In this document: in pieces, positions 16,725-26,507 of the stretch
Position numbering within the stretch: position 1 is the first letter of the stretch
Layout: the number at the start of each line of letters is the position of its first letter
Origin: an uncultured Bacilli bacterium
Lineage (GTDB): Bacteria; Bacillota_I; Bacilli_A; RF39; UBA660
Direction: 5' to 3'
Length of the DNA stretch: 34,821 bases
Assembly (NCBI GenBank): GCA_947629365.1
Contig: CANRDM010000005.1
Coordinates: 1 to 34,821 of the forward strand
Made by a program: the position numbers and the translations under genes
The notes under the pieces: model-generated
The model's input: the letters and a program-made list of their open reading frames with translations, nothing else
Database searches by the model: none
What the model was told of the DNA's origin: nothing

Positions 16725-19329
16725 AAATGTTTTCGTTTCTAATTGTTTCAATTATATTTTGTTTATTTATTTTATTAATTGAATATTTCATAATGATACT
16801 AATAAGAGCAATAACACTAATAGCGCAAACAATGATGGCTCCAAAAGGGATTATATAACTATCACCTTGATTTTTTAATAAATAGAACATCAAATATGAT
16901 AAAATAAGGCCAAAAATAGTACCAAATAATAATGATTTTATTCCCATAAATAAGCTTTCTAAACTAATCATTCGATTAAATTCTTTTTTAGTCATTCCAA
17001 TAGATTTTAAAGTAGCAAATTCTCTTTTTCTTAAAGCCATATTAGTCGTAATAGTATTAAAAATATTAGTTAATCCAATAAGTGTTATAACAATAATAAA
17101 GCCATATAAGAAAATACCTATCAAAGTATAGAAACTATCCATCATTTGTTTTTGTTCTTCACTATTGGTTAAAGAATATTCTTGATCTTTTAAGATTTCA
17201 TCTATTTCATCTTGAACCTTACTCGCATTATCCGCAAGATAATAAATGGATACAATCGTCTTTGGACAATTTTGATCAAAATATTCATCACTTACAATAA
17301 TTTTACTACTACCTAAACTATTCTTAAAGCCAAATGGTAATTCTTTCGTAACTTTAGCTATTTCTAAATTAACTAATTTTTCATCTATAGTGCCGCTTAT
17401 TTTATCACCTACTTTATAGTTAAATACATTATAATAGTGATTTTCATTTTTATTAGTATCACTATTATATTCTCGAACTAAAATATTATTAAATAATATG
17501 CCTTTATCTTTAACATCTTCATAATTTAAGTTTAATTCATCAATATATTTACGATATTCACTATCACCAAGGGCAATTACCGCAACACCATAAGCATCTC
17601 CATCGCGATTAAAACGATTACGATATTCTTCACTAAATTTAGGATTGCTAATTTCTAAATAACTATCTCTTGCAATAGTATATTCTTTGATGCCATCAAG
17701 ATTAGTGGTACTAATTGCTAAATTATTAACCTCATTTATATTGCCACCTTGCATCATCAAATATAAATTATATTCGTTGTTTTTAAATTCTTTTCTAACT
17801 TCATTAAAAGCCATATTCATAAATGAAGACAAAGCAATAAAGGTCGCAACTGAAACAATCATTGAAATAACTGTTGTACGGTATTTTCTTTTATTTCGCT
17901 TTAAATTTTTATAAGAAATTTCTCCCCCAATTCCAAATAATTGGTTAATTATTTTTGGGCATTTTAACTTTTTACTCTTTATTTTAATATTGCCACTATT
18001 TCTAATTGAAGTAATCGGTGATATCTTGCTAGCTTTTCTTGCACTACTAAAAGCTGATAAGTATAAAGTTACAATTCCTAAGATAACGGATATAATAATT
18101 GCTGGCCAAGAAAAGGAAAAAATTAAGGACATATCTTCACTAGCAAAAGAAGATTTTAGAAAATAATTACAAACAATTACTAAAATAAAGGAAGCAAATA
18201 TACCAGATAAAATACCCAAAGGAATACCTATTAGTCCAAGAATACTTGCTTCATAAAAAACATTTTTCTTTATTTGTTTTTTAGTAGCTCCTACACTGCG
18301 AAGCATTCCATATTGTTTTATTTTTTCCGTAATAGATATACTAAAACTATTTTTAATACAAAAAACAGAAGTAAAAATAATGATAGCTATTACAACCATA
18401 ACCACTGATGATAAAGAGCCAATTGTACCATTACTTAAAGGTTTATTTTCAAGAGCAATTAAATAAGAGTTAATATCGTATTGATACTTAGCTTTCGCCA
18501 TTTCGTTAATTACTTTCGTATCTTCGAAAACATAATAATCACTAAATAATAGTTTAAAAATATCTTTATTAACTCCTAAAATATTGGCTGTTACATTAAT
18601 ATAATCTTTAGATCCTTTTTTGTTATATAAAGCATAGATATCTAAAAGATCAGTATCTTGATACTCATCTATATAAGTAATAAAAGTATATCCTGGCGCA
18701 TCATAGGGTTCTATACTAGTTGATGGTCTTTCAACTATACCTACAATCTTATAAGTTTTGACCTCTTTATTTATAAGGCTTTCACTTTCAGCATAAGCAC
18801 TACCTGGATAAGGATTATGTTGATTTAGTTTAAAGCCTTCACTATTTACTCTTTCACCAATATCTAAAGTAATCTCATCACCAATATCTAAAACTATTCG
18901 TCCATTGGTTTTTAAATGAGTGGGAATAACAATTTCTCTTTCATTTTGAGGAAGACGTCCTTTAACTAAATTAATGGATAAATTTTCTAAAGCACTTTTA
19001 GTAAAGGCTTTTACTAAAGCGTAAGGTTTATATTCATTGGCTGAATTAGTTAAGTAAGCATAACCTATATCTTTTGTTACATAAATATCTTCTATACCCC
19101 GATTATTTTCTAAGTTATCTTTTTCACTAGCTAAAACATTATAAAAGGCTACGTGATAATTACCTTTTTCACTTTTTTCAAAGTTAATTAAAGAAGCTAT
19201 TCCACTAGCATACATACTAGATACGGCACAAATAAGAGCTACCGATAAAATTATGCCAATAATTGTAACAATGGTTCTTTTTTTATTAAGCATTAAGTTT
19301 TTAATTGTTAGTTTATTAAGTAAGTTCAT
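16723..19329 (-). CDS. FtsX-family ABC transporter permease
   Basis: 868 aa; FSISITEKIKQYGMLRSVGATKKQIKKNVFYEASILGLIGIPLGI and NIFNTITTNMALRKREFATLKSIGMTKKEF. Confidence 0.92.
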   Translation of the reverse strand: MNLLNKLTIKNLMLNKKRTIVTIIGIILSVALICAVSSMYASGIASLINFEKSEKGNYHVAFYNVLASEKDNLENNRGIEDIYVTKDIGYAYLTNSANEYKPYALVKAFTKSALENLSINLVKGRLPQNEREIVIPTHLKTNGRIVLDIGDEITLDIGERVNSEGFKLNQHNPYPGSAYAESESLINKEVKTYKIVGIVERPSTSIEPYDAPGYTFITYIDEYQDTDLLDIYALYNKKGSKDYINVTANILGVNKDIFKLLFSDYYVFEDTKVINEMAKAKYQYDINSYLIALENKPLSNGTIGSLSSVVMVVIAIIIFTSVFCIKNSFSISITEKIKQYGMLRSVGATKKQIKKNVFYEASILGLIGIPLGILSGIFASFILVIVCNYFLKSSFASEDMSLIFSFSWPAIIISVILGIVTLYLSAFSSARKASKISPITSIRNSGNIKIKSKKLKCPKIINQLFGIGGEISYKNLKRNKRKYRTTVISMIVSVATFIALSSFMNMAFNEVRKEFKNNEYNLYLMMQGGNINEVNNLAISTTNLDGIKEYTIARDSYLEISNPKFSEEYRNRFNRDGDAYGVAVIALGDSEYRKYIDELNLNYEDVKDKGILFNNILVREYNSDTNKNENHYYNVFNYKVGDKISGTIDEKLVNLEIAKVTKELPFGFKNSLGSSKIIVSDEYFDQNCPKTIVSIYYLADNASKVQDEIDEILKDQEYSLTNSEEQKQMMDSFYTLIGIFLYGFIIVITLIGLTNIFNTITTNMALRKREFATLKSIGMTKKEFNRMISLESLFMGIKSLLFGTIFGLILSYLMFYLLKNQGDSYIIPFGAIIVCAISVIALISIIMKYSINKINKQNIIETIRNENI

Positions 19330-19332
19330 AAA

Positions 19333-20028
19333 TTAACCCTCTTTAACAATTTTGCCATCTTCTATTTTAATAATTCGATCGGCACATTTAGCTATTTCTA
19401 AATTATGGGTAATCATTATGATGGTTTGCTTATAATCTTTATTGGTTTTCTTAAGAAGAGATACTATTTCATCACTAGCTTTAGAGTCTAGGTTCCCCGT
19501 TGGTTCATCAGCTAAAATAAGGGTTGGACTAGTTATTAGTGCTCTTCCAATGCTAGCTCTTTGTTGTTCACCGCCCGATAATTCATTGGGTAAATGATTG
19601 ACCCGATGAGATAAGCCGAGTAAATTTAATAAATCATTTAGTTTATCTTTAGAGACAGTACGATTATCAAGAAATAAAGGTAAGCAAATATTTTCTTCAA
19701 CATTCAATATGGGAATTAAATTATAAAATTGATAGATTAAACCTACTTGTCTTCTTCTAAATATAGCTAATTTATCATCATTCAAAGAAAAAATATCTAA
19801 CCCATCAATATAAACTTTTCCACTAGTAGGTTTATCAACTCCCCCAATGATATGGAGTAAAGTAGATTTACCACTGCCAGAAGCACCAATAATGGCTACA
19901 AATTCACCCTTTTCAACTGTAAAAGAAACATTGTCTAAAGCAACGACTTTAGAATTACCCTTACCATATATTTTGGTTAAGTTTTCCACTCTTAATATTT
20001 CCATAAAAATCATTCCTTTCTCCATCAT
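19333..20028 (-). CDS. ABC transporter ATP-binding protein (MacB/LolD-like)
   Basis: IIGASGSGKSTLLHIIGGVDKPTSG, LSGGEQQRASIGRAL, LILADEPTGNLD; likely start MEILRVENL. Confidence 0.95.
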   Translation of the reverse strand: MMEKGMIFMEILRVENLTKIYGKGNSKVVALDNVSFTVEKGEFVAIIGASGSGKSTLLHIIGGVDKPTSGKVYIDGLDIFSLNDDKLAIFRRRQVGLIYQFYNLIPILNVEENICLPLFLDNRTVSKDKLNDLLNLLGLSHRVNHLPNELSGGEQQRASIGRALITSPTLILADEPTGNLDSKASDEIVSLLKKTNKDYKQTIIMITHNLEIAKCADRIIKIEDGKIVKEG

Positions 20029-20063
20029 TATATTACATCATAAGTTACAACTAAGTTACAAAA

Positions 20064-20098
20064 TTAAAAAAATATCAATTTTTGAACTGATATTTTTT
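20064..20098. terminator. Hairpin flanked by T-runs (possibly bidirectional terminator)
   Basis: AAAAAATATCAATTTTTGAACTGATATTTTTTT. Confidence 0.6.
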
Positions 20099-20117
20099 TA
20101 AATAATTATTATTTTAA

Positions 20118-20906
20118 TTAAAGTCTTGTAAGTATCTTTGCAAATTCTTCTGATGACTTTTTAAATTCTTTGTATAATTCCTTTTCTTGATCATCGGAAA
20201 TCGGCACATTACCTTTCCGACGCCCACCATATAATCCTTTAATTATTATCGATGTTGATGGATAAATTTCATTTTCCATAATACCTTCTCTTAATAAACT
20301 TTCGCGAGAAATTTTAAATGTTAAATAGGTTTCTAAATTATTGGCTATGCTAATTTTCTCATTTAAATCTTCAATATTTTGAATAGTTGGAGTTACTAAA
20401 CGATCAATATCTACTACTTTAATATTACCAGATTCATCTAAATTAATATCAAGTTCTCCTAATAAACCTTTTATATTATCAGTTTGTTTAGTACCAATTG
20501 ATTCAATAATGTTAATTAATTGTAAAGCTTTATTTCTAACAATTGTAGTATATCTTTTAAAATATTCTAAAGTATAAGAATTAAAGCAATATCTAGTTGT
20601 ACTTAGTTCATCAGTAAATCTTTTAGCATCTTCTTTTATTTCTTCAAATGTCCAATAATTAGCACTCTTCTTAATTCGAGGTCTTGGATTTTCAATTCTT
20701 TCTTTTAATTCAGGATCTTCCTCACTAAATTTTTCATCTAAAAATTTTTTAATATCATCTTCAGTTACTTTTACAACAGCATCATTAACTTCCGTTTTGA
20801 TTTGTTCTAAACCTTTAGATAACTCTTGCTCTAATATTGATATAATTTTTTGGGCCTCACAATATTCCCCTTGTAATTCTAAATTTTCTTTCTCCATTAA
20901 TATCAC
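20118..20906 (-). CDS. Hypothetical protein
   Basis: 262-aa ORF, charged/helical. Confidence 0.6.
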   Translation of the reverse strand: MILMEKENLELQGEYCEAQKIISILEQELSKGLEQIKTEVNDAVVKVTEDDIKKFLDEKFSEEDPELKERIENPRPRIKKSANYWTFEEIKEDAKRFTDELSTTRYCFNSYTLEYFKRYTTIVRNKALQLINIIESIGTKQTDNIKGLLGELDINLDESGNIKVVDIDRLVTPTIQNIEDLNEKISIANNLETYLTFKISRESLLREGIMENEIYPSTSIIIKGLYGGRRKGNVPISDDQEKELYKEFKKSSEEFAKILTRL

Positions 20907-20958
20907 CTCTTACAAAAACATATTAACATATTTTAAAATAAATTTATATATAATTGTT

Positions 20959-21492
20959 TTAATTTCTAACTCTTTTAGAACCACTTTCTTTACTTTTTCT
21001 TTCGTTATACATTTCAAGTACTTCTTCCGTAAATTCTTTTCTAACTGCTAACATATTTTGATACATTTCAGCAAAATATTTATTCATTCCTTTTTTAAAA
21101 TTTTCTAGTTTTACCACTAATTCTTGCTTTTGGCTTTCTAAATTATGTTCTACTTCTCTTGATGCCATTTGCATATTACCACATCTATAATTACCAGCTA
21201 ATCCTAAGTAATCAAATTCACCCCAATAATATCCATCATTATAATCACCACTAAAAATAAAAGGGGTACTACCTTCAAGGGGAGTAAGTTTATTTAAAAA
21301 TATTACTTTCCCTTCAAAATAAGCTCCAAAAACAAATCTATCTAATTTATAATCGCTATAAGGATTATTAACTATGCCTTCAAACCAACCATCTTCATCT
21401 AATAAGATTTGTCCTTCATACATATCTTTTTCATCAAAGTTCCAATCATTACTCGTATTCCAATACCCTTTAATATTCATTAATTTTGCCAT
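20959..21492 (-). CDS. Hypothetical protein
   Basis: 177-aa ORF, MAKLMNIKGYWNTSNDWNF..., coiled C-terminus. Confidence 0.6.
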   Translation of the reverse strand: MAKLMNIKGYWNTSNDWNFDEKDMYEGQILLDEDGWFEGIVNNPYSDYKLDRFVFGAYFEGKVIFLNKLTPLEGSTPFIFSGDYNDGYYWGEFDYLGLAGNYRCGNMQMASREVEHNLESQKQELVVKLENFKKGMNKYFAEMYQNMLAVRKEFTEEVLEMYNERKSKESGSKRVRN

Positions 21493-21559
21493 ATCAATTC
21501 TCCTTTATAGTAGTTTATTCTAACATATTTAATAGTACTTGTAAATCTTCAATATTAAA

Positions 21560-22486
21560 TTAACCATTAAGCCCACCGGCCATAATTCTATATTTTATAT
21601 TGTTATTCCATATTTCTTTTAGTTTTAAAAAATTTTTATCGGGATTTAACATTAAACTAGCTAATAAATCCAATTCTTTTAATTCTTCTTCTGTTAAATT
21701 TAAATTTTTATCCAAAATATATTTTGGTAAATGTAAAAAAATTATTTCGTCATTCATAAGACAATGAAAATCATAAAACAAGCCGTGGAGGGCTGCTTTA
21801 ATACCTAAAGTTTTAGGACTTGAAGCATAATATATTTCCTTTTCACTATATGTTCCATTTCTTAATCCTAAATAGGCTTCTGCCCCAAATATAAATTTAT
21901 TTCTTGGTATATCTAACAGATTAAAATCAATATTATATTCTCTTAATGTTTCATCATCATAATAAAAATCGGCATCTACTAAAATCCACCTATTCTCTGA
22001 TTTGCTATAATATTCGCAAATCCAATGATCACCAACTTCTTTATTTGTCGCGTTCAAATAAAAGGTAAAACCACTTCTTACACGAGCAGAAATGCCTTTT
22101 GCTTTTAGAATACTTGCAAGTAAAATTGCTTGTTCTCTACAACACACGTGAATTTTATCTTCTATTTTTCTTTCTTCAGAATAATTTTTATCTCTTCTTA
22201 AGAGTTCAGCTATGATAGATTGCGCAGTGGGAAACAAATCATTTTCGTATTTTAAACTAGTTTGGCTAATTTTAGTCATATCGCCATAAAAAGAATTGAC
22301 ATTCTTGCTTTCTTTTTCATCACATAAATCGAATGGATGAATTATTTGGTTTCTTTGAAGCAAGCATAGTTTCTTTAGATCATTAGGCAAAGCAATAGCA
22401 AAATCTTTATATAGTCCTAAATCGGTATATAAACTTGTTTGCTTATAAAAATTAAGAATATCTTGATTCATAAAACTATATGCCAC
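21560..22486 (-). CDS. Transglutaminase-like protein
   Basis: Cys-His-Asp pattern: VCCREQAILLASILKAKGISARVRSGF ... DHWICEYY ... WILVDADF. Confidence 0.75.
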   Translation of the reverse strand: MAYSFMNQDILNFYKQTSLYTDLGLYKDFAIALPNDLKKLCLLQRNQIIHPFDLCDEKESKNVNSFYGDMTKISQTSLKYENDLFPTAQSIIAELLRRDKNYSEERKIEDKIHVCCREQAILLASILKAKGISARVRSGFTFYLNATNKEVGDHWICEYYSKSENRWILVDADFYYDDETLREYNIDFNLLDIPRNKFIFGAEAYLGLRNGTYSEKEIYYASSPKTLGIKAALHGLFYDFHCLMNDEIIFLHLPKYILDKNLNLTEEELKELDLLASLMLNPDKNFLKLKEIWNNNIKYRIMAGGLNG

Positions 22487-22488
22487 CT

Positions 22489-22965
22489 TTACTTTCTTAC
22501 CATTTTTAAAGTTTTATCCATTTTTTCTGCACAATATTTGTCAAGTTCTTCATCACTGTAACCTAACAAATTTGATATTGCAATTAGATAAGATAAAATC
22601 TTTAGTAGTTTATCTTTATCTAAATTTATTGTTAATGTTGAAGCAAGTTTATTTGCTTCAATAAACATTTTAACCATATCTTTTTCTTTAATTTCTTCAA
22701 TTTCTAATATATCAATATTAGCTAAATCGCAAAAACACAAAGTAATCATTAAACAATCAGCAAATTCAGGAATTGTTACCTCAGGTGCACTTTGACTTTC
22801 ATTTTTCCAAAATTTAAAACATTTAGTTTCATAAGCAAATTCGCTTAATTCACATAAAAGTTCTAAAACTTGCTTGTTAAAAAATTCTTCATTTTTATAA
22901 TCATATTTTTCCGCAAAATAAGAATTGATTATTTTTTCTTTAGCATATATTTTATTTAAATCCAT
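22489..22965 (-). CDS. Putative dimeric all-alpha dUTPase family (dUTPase_2-like)
   Basis: ELLCELSEFAYETKCFKFWKNES...EFADCLMITLCF ... GYSDEELDKYCAEKMDKTLKM. Confidence 0.6.
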   Translation of the reverse strand: MDLNKIYAKEKIINSYFAEKYDYKNEEFFNKQVLELLCELSEFAYETKCFKFWKNESQSAPEVTIPEFADCLMITLCFCDLANIDILEIEEIKEKDMVKMFIEANKLASTLTINLDKDKLLKILSYLIAISNLLGYSDEELDKYCAEKMDKTLKMVRK

Positions 22966-23178
22966 AATTAATTATCTCCTAACATAAAATGGTACAACCA
23001 CTATCTTCTATCCTTTAAGTTAGCCAAATAAATAAGGTAGAAGTAATAACTTTATTATCTAGATAACTGTTAATATCACAAAAAGTTTCCTAATTAATCT
23101 TACATTTTAATTATATCAATTTTTTAACACAATGAAAAGACTATAAGCTAAAACTTATAATCTTTTTATGCTAAAAAC

Positions 23179-23802
23179 TTATAATCTTTTTTTCAATTCT
23201 TTAATACTTTTAACTTTAATAGTATCAGTTGAAATATTTTCTTTATCAGTAACTAAAATAGTATTAAATCCAAGTTTTAAAGGTTTTTTAATATCTAATT
23301 CTAAATCATCACCAATTATAATACATTCAGATGGTTCAAATATTCCTTTGGCTTGCCAATAAGCTTCATCATATGGTTTTATTTTATGTTCACCATAATA
23401 TTCTTTAAAATATTTATTTATTCCCATTGCTTCTAATCTATTTCTTTGCGATTTTTCAAAATAATTAGATAATAAAACTAATTCATATTTTTTGCTTAAG
23501 TATTCTATTGTTTCTTGGATTTCATCAAAATTACTAGGAATTGCTTTTTTTAAATGCTTAAAAAAAATTTCAAGAAAATTTCTTTCTAAATTTATCCCTA
23601 ATTGATTGCTAAAAAAATTCAAATAATCAGTTGTATTATAATTATCATAGTTTTTCTCATATTCTTTAATAGAATTTAAAAATATTTCTAAATTTTTATC
23701 TGAATAAATTTTAGCTTCTTTTAATGTTTGAACAATAGCATCATTAAATTGAACATTTCTAATAAGCGTACCATCTATATTAAAAATTAGTCTTTTTATC
23801 AT
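23179..23802 (-). CDS. HAD-family hydrolase
   Basis: IFNIDGTLI, LVLLSNYFEKSQRNRL, CIIIGDDLELDIKKPLKLGFNTILV. Confidence 0.9.
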   Translation of the reverse strand: MIKRLIFNIDGTLIRNVQFNDAIVQTLKEAKIYSDKNLEIFLNSIKEYEKNYDNYNTTDYLNFFSNQLGINLERNFLEIFFKHLKKAIPSNFDEIQETIEYLSKKYELVLLSNYFEKSQRNRLEAMGINKYFKEYYGEHKIKPYDEAYWQAKGIFEPSECIIIGDDLELDIKKPLKLGFNTILVTDKENISTDTIKVKSIKELKKRL

Positions 23803-23832
23803 ATCGTTATTCTCCTTGATTAGTAAATATTT

Positions 23833-23853
23833 TATAAAAGTTCGAGTTTTCTA
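23833..23853. repeat. 21-bp direct repeat copy 1
   Basis: TATAAAAGTTCGAGTTTTCTA, identical to 25026-25046. Confidence 0.8.
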
Positions 23854-23867
23854 GCTAGCATAAGTAT

Positions 23868-24373
23868 CTAGCCTTTTTTTAAAACTTTTTGATTCTCTAA
23901 TTCATTATGTTTTTCTACGATGATATCAGCAATAGATATTAAATTATAACTTCCTTCAATTGAAATAGTCTCTTCATATTCAGCATCATTTTTTAAACTA
24001 ATTATTTTTAATTCACTAACTATATTAGGATTAATTCTTTCTTCTCTTGGAATAAAATATACATAACCAATAGTTACTCTTTTATTATTTTCTGCCGATA
24101 TTTTTTGACCTATTTTTTTAGTTTCATTCAACTCATCTTCAAAAAAATAATCAGAACCATCTAAAATATAAAATCACAATCTTTGGGAATATCTTCTTTT
24201 CTATGCCTTGCATAAGCAGTTCCACTTCCAAAAATATAAGCGTGAAAATTTTTATATTTTCTTTCCCATTTTGTAAACTGACACCAATAAGCATTATGTG
24301 CCATAAGCATTAAACCTGTTTCTATTCCATTTTCCAATCTTTTTATAAAAAGATTATTTTCTATAGATTTCAA
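23868..24373 (-). pseudogene. Frameshifted hypothetical gene (ORFs 24161-24373 and 23868-24131)
   Basis: A -1 shift at GATTTTATATTTTAG joins ...KDCDF to YILDGSDYFFEDELNETKK... with no further stops. Confidence 0.6.
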
Positions 24374-24470
24374 ACAATATCACCCAGTTAGTTATTATAG
24401 CAATTTTTATGTTTGATGAAAAGACTATAAATTAATATTATTGATTATTGTTTTATTATAAATTAAAAAG

Positions 24471-24583
24471 AAAAATAACCCTTTTGAGTTACTTTCCTTG
24501 CCTGAGGGATCCCGTACTTAACATACGATTAGAACATTCGCATATAAAAATGCTTGGTTCGATACACCTCAAAGGTCTTCTAA
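24471..24583 (-). ncRNA. Candidate small structured RNA of unknown family
   Basis: Minus-strand promoter (TTGTAA, 16 nt, TATAAT) at 24616-24589; CCTTTGAG/CTCAAAAGG closing stem; hairpins; terminator TAACTCAAAAGGGTTATTTTTC. Confidence 0.5.
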
Positions 24584-24616
24584 TTAAAATTATACTACAT
24601 TTTTACGAATTTACAA

Positions 24617-24961
24617 CTAATTCTTTGCTTTTTCTTCATTTTTGCTACTTTCTTGTTCAAGTTGCTTTAATGTTGGGCTATTTCCAAACAGTTTGAAGGG
24701 AAATTTTGAAATATAGGTTCTATAATATTGTGAGACTCTTCTAGATAGGTCTTCTTTCTGACAATTGTATTTTTTCCACACCATATTAGCAATATAATCT
24801 GCCATCTGCACATCTCTATTATCTTTTGAATCTAAATATTTTACTTTTACTTCTAAATCCATAAGTTCAAATTCCCATTGTAAAAAAGTTTCTAAATCTT
24901 TTAAAGATTTTACGGATGTATTTCTATTATCTACTCTTAACTCTATATCATTTGTTTGCAA
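24617..24961 (-). pseudogene. DUF3800-like protein, C-terminal remnant
   Basis: VKYLDSKDNRDVQMADYIANMVWKKYN resembles the DUF3800 C-terminal motif; expected N-terminal DESG region absent. Confidence 0.5.
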
Positions 24962-25025
24962 TAATGGTAAAATTTACAACTATAAATATATACTATCATA
25001 ATTTTTTACAAATTTTAACTCGAAC

Positions 25026-25046
25026 TATAAAAGTTCGAGTTTTCTA
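25026..25046. repeat. 21-bp direct repeat copy 2, 6 nt beyond the tRNA-Arg 3' end
   Basis: TATAAAAGTTCGAGTTTTCTA; also forms half of a hairpin AACTCGAAC/GTTCGAGTT. Confidence 0.8.
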
Positions 25047-25052
25047 TCATTC

Positions 25053-25127
25053 TGGTGTCCCAGGCGAGAATCGAACTCGCAATTAGGCTTTAGGAGAGCC
25101 TCGTTATATCCATTTAACTACCAGGAC
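25053..25127 (-). tRNA. tRNA-Arg (CCT)
   Basis: GTCCTGGTAGTTAAATGGATATAACGAGGCTCTCCTAAAGCCTAATTGCGAGTTCGATTCTCGCCTGGGACACCA. Confidence 0.95.
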
Positions 25128-25169
25128 ATAATTTATTTTAACAATAAATGTTAAAATAAATATTATTTT

Positions 25170-26507
25170 TTAATTTAATTCTTTTTTCATAACAGCAATA
25201 ATATCATCACACATTTTGGTGATAAAATCAATATCTTTACCTTCAAGCATAACTCTAATTAAATTTTCTGTTCCACTAGCTCTTACTAATATTCTTCCAT
25301 CACCATTTAATTTTTTATTACACTCATCAATATAATCCATAATTACTTTATTTTCTTGATAATGATCTCTATTTTCTTTAGAAACATTTAAGTTTTTTAA
25401 AACTTGTGGATATGTTTCCATAACTTCAGCGAGTTCTTTTAAACTCTTTTTAGTATGAACCATTACATTTAAAACTTGTAAAGCAGTTACTTCACCATCG
25501 CCAGTCGTGGCAAATTCTTTAAAAATAATATGCCCACATTGTTCTCCCCCGATTATATAATCATTTTGTAGCATATTTTGTAAAACATAACGATCTCCTA
25601 CTTTGGTAGATTCAAATTTAATACCTTCTTTTTCACAAAATTTAACAAAACCCAAATTAGACATAACGGTTCCTACAATCGCATTATTTTTTAATTTATG
25701 ATTATCTTTTAAATATTTACCACATATTGCAAGTATCTTATCACCATCAATTATATTACCTTCATTATCAACTAATAAAGCTCTATCAGCATCCCCATCA
25801 AAAGCAATACCACAATCAAGATGATTATCAACAACATATTTTTGCAAAACTTCTAAATGGGTGGAACCAGCATTTAAATTAATATTATAACCATCTGGTT
25901 CATTATTTATTATTTTATAGTCAGCTTGCAATTTGTTAAATAAAACTTCAGCTGTTTTATAAGCTGCCCCATTAGCGGTATCTATACCAATTTTTATACC
26001 TTTTAAATCACCATTTATCGTACTTACTAAGTAATCAGTATAATCATTGATGGCATTATCGGCATAATGATACATACCTACTTCATTAGCATTATTGTTA
26101 TCTTCAAAATTATAAACATAATTTTCTATTTCTTCTTCTAATTCATCTGCTAATTTATAGCCATTTTCATTAAATATCTTAATACCATTATACTCACTTG
26201 GATTATGACTAGCAGAAATAACAAAACCACCATCAGCATTATACTTTTTTATTAAATATGCTACTGCAGGTGTAGGAATAACCCCAAGATCTATAACATT
26301 AGCACCCATAGATAAGACACCACCCGCTAATGATAAACGCAAAGCATCTTTAGAAATTCTTGTATCACTACCAATTAGAAGCGTTAAATCTTTTTTATTC
26401 TTTTTCATTACTTTAGCGGCACTTGCGCCAATACGCATTGCTAAAGAAACTGTAAGTTCACTATTAACAATTCCTCTAGCACCATCAGTACCAAATAATT
26501 TTCCCAT
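25170..26507 (-). CDS. glmM: Phosphoglucosamine mutase
   Basis: MGKLFGTDGARGIVNSELT; ISASHNPSEYNGIKIF; DGDADRALLVD; VRASGTENLIRVMLEG. Confidence 0.97.
   Translation of the reverse strand: MGKLFGTDGARGIVNSELTVSLAMRIGASAAKVMKKNKKDLTLLIGSDTRISKDALRLSLAGGVLSMGANVIDLGVIPTPAVAYLIKKYNADGGFVISASHNPSEYNGIKIFNENGYKLADELEEEIENYVYNFEDNNNANEVGMYHYADNAINDYTDYLVSTINGDLKGIKIGIDTANGAAYKTAEVLFNKLQADYKIINNEPDGYNINLNAGSTHLEVLQKYVVDNHLDCGIAFDGDADRALLVDNEGNIIDGDKILAICGKYLKDNHKLKNNAIVGTVMSNLGFVKFCEKEGIKFESTKVGDRYVLQNMLQNDYIIGGEQCGHIIFKEFATTGDGEVTALQVLNVMVHTKKSLKELAEVMETYPQVLKNLNVSKENRDHYQENKVIMDYIDECNKKLNGDGRILVRASGTENLIRVMLEGKDIDFITKMCDDIIAVMKKELN

Noticed and set aside
14769-20028. TCS-FtsX ABC module as a novel system
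   Set aside because: Arrangement is typical of Firmicute cell-envelope or antimicrobial-peptide sensing and resistance modules; nothing unusual noted.
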